Source of the DNA: QNES01 sp023143415
GTDB taxonomy: Bacteria > Pseudomonadota > Gammaproteobacteria > Beggiatoales > Beggiatoaceae
DNA length: 17,183 nucleotides
Reading direction: 5' to 3'
Assembly (NCBI GenBank): GCA_030632725.1
Contig: DAOVUF010000070.1
Span: 1 to 17,183, forward strand
Program-made: the position numbers and the translations under genes
In this document: positions 7,465 to 13,040 of the stretch, one piece after another
How positions within the stretch are numbered: position 1 is the first letter of the stretch
How the letters are laid out: each line of letters starts with the position of its first letter
Notes under the pieces: generated by a model
Databases searched by the model: none
What the model saw: only the letters and a program-made list of their open reading frames with translations
Told to the model about the DNA's origin: nothing

Positions 7465-7808
7465 TTTTTTATACTCAGCAAATGAGAAAGGTGGGCAACA
7501 ACTTTGCCCACCCTACTTAAAAGTTTAAGTTTCTCGTTCCCAAACTCCGTTTGGGAATGCATTCAGTGACGCTCTGCGTCACACCTTTAAAAAGTGACTT
7601 ATCCTAATTCATAAATTATACGACGCAGAGCGTCGAGGAATGCATTCCCAAACAGAGTTCGAGGCTAAAGTTTTTTTAAATAAAAAACTTTAGCCTCGAA
7701 GGGAACGAGAAACTCCGTTTGGGAATGAGAAAGTGAAGTCTTATCCTTGTTTATATGTAATCCTTGTAGTTATTTTGTTAAAATTGATCATTAAAAAAAG
7801 AGGCTATT
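7465..7808. repeat. Repeat-filled spacer between soeB and soeC
   Basis: No gene is supported here. In order it holds: a hairpin GGTGGGCAA...TTGCCCACC (7490-7512); a GTTTGGGAACGAG-family hairpin with arms 7536-7545 and 7549-7558; GACGCTCTGCGTC at 7568-7580 and its reverse complement GACGCAGAGCGTC at 7622-7634; a reversed copy of the same composite at 7622-7710 containing an inserted 43-bp hairpin (7658-7700); and a final partial unit (about 7708-7730). The whole block from 7531 to 7710 is thus one large imperfect inverted repeat with an unrelated palindrome nested in its right arm. The last 60 bases before soeC are AT-rich and may hold its promoter. Confidence 0.87.
7658..7700. repeat. Inserted hairpin, copy 3
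   Basis: A perfect 19-bp stem (7658-7676 with 7682-7700) closes a TAAAT loop. The arm reads TTCGAGGCTAAAG followed by a T run. It interrupts a repeat whose intact form is present at 8893-8922: CATTCCCAAACGGAG directly followed by TTTGGGAACGAGAA. Here the same repeat reads CATTCCCAAACAGAG, then the hairpin, then GGGAACGAGAA, so the hairpin occupies the place of about three T residues. The outer seven bases (TTCGAGG/CCTCGAA) match copy 1, while the next part of the arm (CTAAAG) differs from copy 1 (TTTGAG) and is matched by the opposite arm. Confidence 0.9.
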
Positions 7809-8792
7809 ATGCATCCAGCATTTTCCGTGATTTTTCTAACCACCCTGATTGGGGTAGGGCAAGGCTTATTTTTGGCTCTTTACACTGGGCAAATCTATTC
7901 TATAATGAAACTGTTACCAGCGCAGAATAGTCAAAGTTTTTATGCCATGGGTAGTTTGGTTGCACTTGGTTTATTAGTGGTGGGGCTATTCGCCTCCTTT
8001 TTCCACTTAGGGCGTCCCATGCGAGCATGGCGTTCTAGTAGCAAATGGCGTACTTCTTGGTTATCCCGCGAAGTCATCATTTTGCCAACCACAATGTTGC
8101 TCATCGCACTCTATGGTGCTATTCATCACTTTGGTTGGACTCAACCCATTTTCACTGTAGCTGAAACGCAACAAATTGATTTATCACTGATTATTGGCGC
8201 AATCGCCACATTAAGTACTTTGGCATTATTTATTTGTACCAGTATGATTTACGCCAGTGTCAGATTTTTGCAAGAATGGAATAATCCGTTAACCGTTATT
8301 AACTATATTTTATTAGGCACTGCCTCCGGCTTTACCTTAGCCGTTGTGTTTTCAGTCATTGTAGAAGCAGATGTCGTTGGCTTTTATGTTTTATGGGCTA
8401 TTATTTTGACTATTGCGGCTTTCATCACACGCACAATCACCCTACTACGCAATCGCCGCATCACTCCAAAATCAAATTTACAAACCGCCATCGGTATGCG
8501 TCATACGATTATTGCCCAAAAAGCCCAGGGTGCTATGGGTGGTTCTTTTAATACCCGTGAATTTTTCCATCACAAGTCTTTAGCCAAACTTAAATTCATC
8601 AAAAACACTTTTTTGATGCTCGTTTTTCCAATCCCGATACTCCTGCTTTTTATAGCCGTTTTCGGATTTTATCCCCTCTGTCTGGCTACAGCTGCTTTTG
8701 TGCTCCAATATTTTGGATTGATTGCTGAACGATGGTACTTTTTCACTGAGGGAAGACATCCGCAAAATATTTATTATCAATCTGTTGCTTGA
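7809..8792 (+). CDS. soeC: SoeC: membrane anchor subunit of sulfite dehydrogenase (DmsC-like)
   Basis: A 327-aa integral membrane protein of the DmsC type that anchors SoeAB and passes electrons to quinone. Eight hydrophobic segments are visible, starting at FSVIFLTTLIGVGQGLFLAL (residues 5-24) and ending with two closely spaced ones before the final AERWYFFTEGRHPQN. The conserved loop after the second segment reads FFHLGRPMRAWRSSSKWRTS, followed by LSREV, which is typical of DmsC/SoeC. AAGAGG lies 6 bases before the ATG. SoeC of purple sulfur bacteria has the same family and size, whereas Psr-type complexes use NrfD-like anchors. Together with the cytoplasmic SoeA and SoeB, this is the best argument for sulfite dehydrogenase. 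An alternative is another DmsABC-like reductase. Confidence 0.9.
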   Translation: MHPAFSVIFLTTLIGVGQGLFLALYTGQIYSIMKLLPAQNSQSFYAMGSLVALGLLVVGLFASFFHLGRPMRAWRSSSKWRTSWLSREVIILPTTMLLIALYGAIHHFGWTQPIFTVAETQQIDLSLIIGAIATLSTLALFICTSMIYASVRFLQEWNNPLTVINYILLGTASGFTLAVVFSVIVEADVVGFYVLWAIILTIAAFITRTITLLRNRRITPKSNLQTAIGMRHTIIAQKAQGAMGGSFNTREFFHHKSLAKLKFIKNTFLMLVFPIPILLLFIAVFGFYPLCLATAAFVLQYFGLIAERWYFFTEGRHPQNIYYQSVA

Positions 8793-8834
8793 TGTGGAAA
8801 TTTTTTTCTCCTTCCCAAAAAACTAAAATATCGA

Positions 8835-8867
8835 AGACCTGACAGGTTTTAGAAACCTGTCAGGTCT
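8835..8867. repeat. Perfect 15-bp palindrome (ACCTGTCAGGT type)
   Basis: Arms 8835-8849 and 8853-8867 (AGACCTGACAGGTTT and its complement) are separated by TAG. It lies 43 bp after the soeC stop codon. Palindromes with this ACCTGTCAGGT core are common between genes in several repeat-rich bacteria. It could form a hairpin that protects or ends the soeC transcript, but no T run follows. Confidence 0.92.
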
Positions 8868-8869
8868 GA

Positions 8870-8969
8870 TTCAACGCAGAGCGTCGATGAAGGCATTCCC
8901 AAACGGAGTTTGGGAACGAGAACACGAGAACACAAAGTTTGGGAACGAGAAGGAGTTTGGGAACGAGAA
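8870..8969. repeat. GACGCAGAGCGTC-related unit and three GTTTGGGAACGAGAA repeats
   Basis: After CAACGCAGAGCGTCG (8873-8887) comes GGCATTCCCAAACGGAG, then GTTTGGGAACGAGAA at 8908-8922, 8937-8951 and 8955-8969. The first part is the uninterrupted counterpart of the repeat split by the hairpin at 7658-7700. CCCAAAC and GTTTGGG can also pair with each other. No promoter is evident, and the following gene starts at 9021. Confidence 0.9.
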
Positions 8970-9020
8970 AAACATTTTGAGCGATTCAAAAATCTGGAAA
9001 TAGAATATTGGAGTATTTAG

Positions 9021-10316
9021 GTGATTTCTGAGCAAATTAAAATTAGAAATTTTGGTGCCATAAAAGAATTTGATTTAGATTTAAAAAAAAACTTTGTGGT
9101 ACTCTTCGGAAAAAATAATATTGGTAAGTCTTACGCCCTTTCCGTTGTTTATTTGGTTTTAAAGCATTTATTGGATTTGGAAGCGGATCCCATAACACAA
9201 AGAGATATAGAAACTGACTTAAAAAATTATTTCAGAGAAAAAAAAATCAGTTCTGAAGAAATAAGTGAAATTCTTGCGCCTGTTGTTGATAATTTCAGGG
9301 AAAGTCTCGAAGAATCTTTTTATAATACTTTTGATGATCTTGATAAGATAATTAGCCGATTTTCTACAGAGAAACCAAGTGTGACGGTTATGAAAAACCA
9401 GGGTGAATTAACCTTGGAAGTTCAAGAACAAAGATTGGTGCTGAAAAAATTTCTCCCCATAACGGATACTATTGCTGAAGTCGATCAGTTTTGGGAACAG
9501 GAACTTTATCCCGTTTTAGGAAAAACTTTGTTTTTCCTTTACGATGAATATATTGGTCAAGCTAAAAGAGAAACTTCGCTGATGTTTTTTCCGGCTTCTC
9601 GCTCAGGTTTATATCAAGGCTTAAACGCCTTCTCTCAAATTATGGTGGAATTATCAAAAAGTCGGCGATTTTTGACGAAAAAATTGGAACTGCCCAGTAT
9701 TTCTGAACCCGTCAGCGATTATTTTTTGGGTTTATCTCTTATGCAAACAAGAAAACCGAATAAAGATAATGCGATTTTAAACATCGTTAATGAAATAGAA
9801 CAGACGATTATTAAGGGTGAAGTGATATTCGATGAGGCGAGTAAAAAAATCTTTTATAAACCCCAACAAACGGATTTGGTATTAGATGTCTCTTTAACTT
9901 CCTCAATGGTTTCTGAATTGTCGCCTATTATTTGCTATTTAAAATATGTGGTTGCCTTTGCTGACTCAAAATCTATTATTTTCATAGAAGAGCCAGAAGC
10001 CCATTTGCATCCTGAAACGCAAGTGTTATTGATGAAAATATTTGCCAAATTAATTAAGGCTAATGTCAAAATCATAATGACTTCTCACAGTGATTACATG
10101 TTCAATAAGATGAATAATCTTATATTAGAAGGGGAATTTGATATAGCATCTTTGCAAGCCATTGTTTTCAAAGAAACGTCGAAGGGGGGTACTATTGCTA
10201 AAGAAATTCCCAGCGATTCGCTAGGTATTGATGACGAAAATTTTTTGGAAATCGCCGAAAATTTGTTTAATGAGAAATTGGAATTAATCGAAAAACTGAA
10301 TGATGAAACTTCCTGA
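9021..10316 (+). CDS. ABC/AAA-type ATPase (AAA_15/OLD-like), probable defence component
   Basis: A 431-aa P-loop ATPase of the RecF/SMC-like class. Walker A is GKNNIGKS (30-37). Walker B is IIFIEEPEAHLHP (319-331) with catalytic E323/E324. A signature-like segment SSMVSEL comes shortly before it, and the switch histidine is H356 in TSHSDYMF. The segment between the Walker motifs (about 60-290) is helical, with charged heptad-like stretches, as in AAA_15 proteins. There is no TOPRIM domain after Walker B, so it is not a complete OLD nuclease. The start is GTG at 9021 with GGAG at 9010-9013. The stop overlaps the next start by one base (TGATG), so the two are translated as a pair. Similar ATPases act with small nucleases in Septu, PARIS and RloAB-like anti-phage systems; the exact system here is not recognised. 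Confidence 0.87.
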   Translation: MISEQIKIRNFGAIKEFDLDLKKNFVVLFGKNNIGKSYALSVVYLVLKHLLDLEADPITQRDIETDLKNYFREKKISSEEISEILAPVVDNFRESLEESFYNTFDDLDKIISRFSTEKPSVTVMKNQGELTLEVQEQRLVLKKFLPITDTIAEVDQFWEQELYPVLGKTLFFLYDEYIGQAKRETSLMFFPASRSGLYQGLNAFSQIMVELSKSRRFLTKKLELPSISEPVSDYFLGLSLMQTRKPNKDNAILNIVNEIEQTIIKGEVIFDEASKKIFYKPQQTDLVLDVSLTSSMVSELSPIICYLKYVVAFADSKSIIFIEEPEAHLHPETQVLLMKIFAKLIKANVKIIMTSHSDYMFNKMNNLILEGEFDIASLQAIVFKETSKGGTIAKEIPSDSLGIDDENFLEIAENLFNEKLELIEKLNDETS

Positions 10317-10870
10317 TGTTTGAAGAAATATTTAACGAGCCAAATTTATTTTGTTTGCACAGGGAAACTTGTGAAGAAAATGATATTTGTATAGAATTTA
10401 GCAAAAAACTGATAGAAGATAAGTATATTATCTTGAAAATTGATGCTTATTATCATTCTTCAAGAATGCCTAATCCGCCGCCTTCTATTGATTGTTTGAT
10501 TATTGTCAAATGTGAGACTAATGAGTGTTATGACTTTTATTTGATCGAATTAAAAAATATTAAATCGACAAAAGGTTTTAAAATTAAAAACATTCAACAA
10601 AAATTTTCGACGACAATAGATAAGTTCTTAAAAGATGAATTTGCTTCTATTTTTTTAAATCCAACTTACTGTATTAACAATTTTAAACTTTATTTTGTGT
10701 CAGATGCTTGTCGTCTAAAACAATTTTCTCTTATGACAAAAGAACAATATGAAAAAAAATTGGGAACGACAAAATATAGTTCTTTTTTACTTCAAAAACC
10801 ATATCAATTTAGAAACAAAAAAGCCTTGATTAGCCCTGAATTGCCAAATCCGATGATAAAAGAATGCTAA
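10316..10870 (+). CDS. Small PD-(D/E)XK-like protein coupled to the ATPase
   Basis: A 184-aa protein that I do not recognise as a named family. A plausible PD-(D/E)XK nuclease core is visible: PPPSID with D59 opening a hydrophobic strand (CLIIV), 19 residues later a second strand FYLIELKN providing E78-x-K80, then a helix with Q94/Q95 (NIQQKF). Further hydrophobic strand LYFVSD (about 128-133) could complete the sheet. There is no signal peptide or membrane segment. Its ATG uses the last base of the ATPase stop, so synthesis is coupled. I infer that the ATPase senses or loads and this protein cuts nucleic acid or another target. It is neither the HNH PtuB of Septu nor, as far as I can see, the DUF4435/TOPRIM partner of PARIS or RloB. 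Nuclease activity is a hypothesis. Confidence 0.78.
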   Translation: MFEEIFNEPNLFCLHRETCEENDICIEFSKKLIEDKYIILKIDAYYHSSRMPNPPPSIDCLIIVKCETNECYDFYLIELKNIKSTKGFKIKNIQQKFSTTIDKFLKDEFASIFLNPTYCINNFKLYFVSDACRLKQFSLMTKEQYEKKLGTTKYSSFLLQKPYQFRNKKALISPELPNPMIKEC

Positions 10871-10974
10871 GTCGGAAAGGACTTCCCTCATACTCACTTG
10901 ATTCAAGAGAGAAACTTGTTTTGTTATACTCAGCCAGCCCCTACATTTCCGAAAACTTGACTACGCGGAGTATA

Positions 10975-11031
10975 GGAGTACAACGCTTCAGCTTTGGAAT
11001 TGGAGTTCCCAAAGCTAAAGCGTTGCACTCC
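10975..11031. repeat. Long inverted repeat between convergent genes (CTAAAG/CTTCAG family)
   Basis: The left arm 10975-10997 starts GGAGTACAACGCTTCAG and ends CTTTGG. The right arm 11009-11031 is its reverse complement with two mismatches in 23, and the loop is 11 bases. Both arms are members of the repeat family found at 1-187 and 2885-3007, here placed head to head. It lies between the plus-strand ATPase pair (ending 10870) and the minus-strand ABC gene (ending 11042), where a two-way terminator would be useful. That role is inference. The preceding 10871-10974 shows only a short hairpin AAGTC...GACTT (10869-10884). Confidence 0.88.
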
Positions 11032-11041
11032 AACTTTCTGT

Positions 11042-11758
11042 CTAATTTGCTACTGTTCCCAATTGAATCTCATCACTCTCAATATGACCATCACGGAGTT
11101 TAACCAGACGTTTTGAATAATCCATGACTAACTTATCATGGGTTGAAAATAAAAAAGTAACACCATGTTCCTCATTCATTCTGCGTAACAACTGCATTAA
11201 AGAGTCCGCCGTTTGAGAATCTAAATTAGCACTTGGCTCATCAGCAAGAATTAAACTGGGTTCAGAAACAATAGCGCGTGCGATGGCGACTCGTTGTTGT
11301 TGCCCGCCTGATAAATCGCCTGGGCGACGATTTTCAAGTCCTTCCAACCCAACTTCTTTGAGTACCGCAAGTGCTTTTTTAGCACGCTTGTTTCTATTAA
11401 CCCCTTGTAATTGCATAACAAATTCAACATTTTCCTGTGCGCTGAAAACGGGGATTAAATTATAGGCTTGAAAGACAAAGCCGATTTTATATAAACGCAA
11501 ATCGGCTAAATCGGCTTTACTCATTTTATCCACCCGTCTTCCATCAATTTCAACTTCGCCAGTGGTGGGCGTATCCAAACCGCCAAGCAGGTTCAGCAAT
11601 GTGCTTTTTCCCGAACCTGAACGTCCTGATAAACAGACAAAATCACCTTTGGGTATGTCTAAATCAATATCAATCAAGGCTGGAATAGTGACATGACCTT
11701 GCTGATAATTTTTACTCAAGCGGCGACAAATCACAGGATGTTCCATATTATCTACCAT
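11042..11758 (-). CDS. ABC transporter ATP-binding protein, MacB/LolD-like
   Basis: A 238-aa ABC ATPase with all motifs intact: Walker A GRSGSGKST (45-53), Q-loop Q97 (FVFQAYN), signature LSGGQQQR (149-156), Walker B LILADEP (169-175), D-loop ANLD, and switch H207 (STHD). The sequence is closest to the MacB/LolD/SalX class, which powers lipoprotein release, macrolide or peptide export, or related mechanotransmission. Those ATPases normally have an FtsX/MacB-type permease next to them. None is found here: downstream lie repeats and a convergent operon. The ATG at 11758 overlaps the upstream gene by 7 bp; a second ATG at 11746 (MEHPVICRRL) is equally possible. It is probably co-transcribed with the upstream gene of unknown function. 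Confidence 0.93.
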   Translation of the reverse strand: MVDNMEHPVICRRLSKNYQQGHVTIPALIDIDLDIPKGDFVCLSGRSGSGKSTLLNLLGGLDTPTTGEVEIDGRRVDKMSKADLADLRLYKIGFVFQAYNLIPVFSAQENVEFVMQLQGVNRNKRAKKALAVLKEVGLEGLENRRPGDLSGGQQQRVAIARAIVSEPSLILADEPSANLDSQTADSLMQLLRRMNEEHGVTFLFSTHDKLVMDYSKRLVKLRDGHIESDEIQLGTVAN

Positions 11759-12615
11759 TGATGATTAACGACATTATCATGGGTTTGAATGTCTGTCGGC
11801 ATTTGAGATTCATCATCAGGCTGAGTAAATTTGGGAAAGGGTAAATCACCCCACGATTCCTCTTCATCTTTTTGGGCAATTGCTATATGTTTAGCCTCAA
11901 TACGAAGCGTTTTTCCGCCAGTTGAAAAATGCGCAATTCCTGAAACTAATACACTTTGATTTAAAAGTGCTTGAACTTCTTTGGGTGCAAAATGTTTAGC
12001 TATCCCTTTAATAACACGATCACTCCTAGTCGTGATGAGTCTAAAAGTCTGATCATAGCTTCTAATAGTATCCATCTTGCCAACCACTGTTACAGGACAT
12101 GGGGATGGAATATCAGCGAGTCGTTCCTTGAAAGTCCCGATGCTTTCAGGTGTGATTTCGAGATCATGTCCATTAAGAAAATGAATTTTCTCGGCCCCTT
12201 GATTGAGAACATGGCGGAACCCTTGAAACACATCTAACAATGGCCTATCATAAAGCGGCTCTATTTTTTCATCACTCAATGCAGTTGTCAGACTATCAAT
12301 CAGATAATCAAGGCTAGTGCGCTCCGAATTGAGTTCTGGGAACCCATCACTTGGTTGAAACAAATCAGGTACACTATCGTAAAGTGTCGGCGATTCAATA
12401 TGCAATTTATTTTCTTGTAATTCCATAATGAATTGTGTCGCCGTTTTAATCCATTCAGGGGGCGCACCACGTACTGCACTTCGCCCTTCAGCACGCAATC
12501 GTATAGCACCTTTACTACCTTCAATCAGAACAGACAACAAGGCTTGTAGTAACGTAACTGAAACCTTACTACTATTCATTTTCTGGCTTTCAATATGGAT
12601 TTGATATGTGGGCAT
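11752..12615 (-). CDS. Unrecognised protein upstream of the ABC ATPase
   Basis: A 287-aa soluble protein with no signal peptide or membrane segment. I do not recognise a named family. The N-terminal 80 residues (from MPTYQIHIES) look alpha/beta with a basic stretch (AIRLRAEGRSAVRG). The middle part is acidic and helical. The last third (VTVVGKMDTIRS ... SVLVSGIAHFSTGGKTLRIEAKHI) is strand-rich and could be an OB-like or small beta-barrel fold. The tail is acidic and disordered. The frame is open to an ATG at 12654, but that lies in repeat DNA; the ATG at 12615 has AGAGG about 9 bases upstream and is preferred. Its stop overlaps the ABC ATPase start, which suggests a two-gene operon. Its role, perhaps regulatory or a partner of the ATPase, is unknown. 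Confidence 0.77.
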   Translation of the reverse strand: MPTYQIHIESQKMNSSKVSVTLLQALLSVLIEGSKGAIRLRAEGRSAVRGAPPEWIKTATQFIMELQENKLHIESPTLYDSVPDLFQPSDGFPELNSERTSLDYLIDSLTTALSDEKIEPLYDRPLLDVFQGFRHVLNQGAEKIHFLNGHDLEITPESIGTFKERLADIPSPCPVTVVGKMDTIRSYDQTFRLITTRSDRVIKGIAKHFAPKEVQALLNQSVLVSGIAHFSTGGKTLRIEAKHIAIAQKDEEESWGDLPFPKFTQPDDESQMPTDIQTHDNVVNHQW

Positions 12616-13040
12616 CAATAAAACCTCTAAAAAAAGGGTACTCAGGGCAACCATAAAGGATTGCCCCTACAATTCAGGGCAACCATAAAGGATTGCCCCT
12701 ACAATTCAGGGCAACCATAAAGGATTGCCCCTACAATTCAGGGCAACCATAAAGGATTGCCCCTACGAAAATATTTTTATGTAGGGGCAATCCCTTGTGG
12801 TTGCCCTGAATTGTAGGCTGCACACCCTTGTGGTTACCCTGAGTAGTTACGAAAATCTTTATTCCATAATAAAAACAATTACAATATCCTTATTATAAAA
12901 CAAAATCAAGGTAAAAATAAATAAATATTCTTTAAGAATAATAAATCTCTATAAAATCCTTATTTTAATTATGAATTATGAATTATTAATTATTAATTAT
13001 TAATTAACGCTCTTACTCCTAACCAATAAATGAGAACATT
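12616..13040. repeat. Divergent intergenic region with 32-bp tandem repeats and inverted copies
   Basis: Four units of a 32-bp tandem repeat start at 12644, 12676, 12708 and 12740 (each begins AGGGCAACCATAAAGG; the last ends at 12766). After an AT-rich 14-base loop come an inverted copy at 12781-12807 (GTAGGGGCAATCCC ... GGTTGCCCT) and a worn inverted copy at 12814-12840. Each unit also holds GGGCAA and TTGCCC, so it can fold alone or with the inverted copies. 12841-13040 is very AT-rich, with iterated ATTAATT words at about 12975-13003. It must hold the 5-oxoprolinase promoter and, on the other strand, that of the minus-strand pair, but I see no convincing boxes. Confidence 0.93.

Noticed and set aside
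7733..7930. 65-aa reading frame before soeC
   Set aside because: Starts in repeat DNA and runs out of frame into the clearly coding soeC.
3074..8792. Polysulfide or thiosulfate reductase (Psr/Phs) instead of Soe
   Set aside because: SoeA has no Tat signal and the anchor is DmsC-like rather than NrfD-like, which fits cytoplasmic sulfite dehydrogenase better.
9021..10870. Septu, Gabija or PARIS assignment
   Set aside because: No HNH domain as in PtuB, no TOPRIM or helicase as in Gabija, and no recognisable DUF4435 partner as in PARIS.
10864..11103. 79-aa reading frame on the plus strand
   Set aside because: It translates through the CTAAAG-family inverted repeat and overlaps the end of the ABC ATPase gene on the other strand; no ribosome binding site.
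12616..12654. Extension of the minus-strand unknown gene to an ATG at 12654
   Set aside because: The added residues fall in the 32-bp repeat region, and AGAGG precedes the ATG at 12615.
12644..12766. CRISPR array
   Set aside because: Continuous 32-bp tandem repeat without spacers, plus inverted copies.
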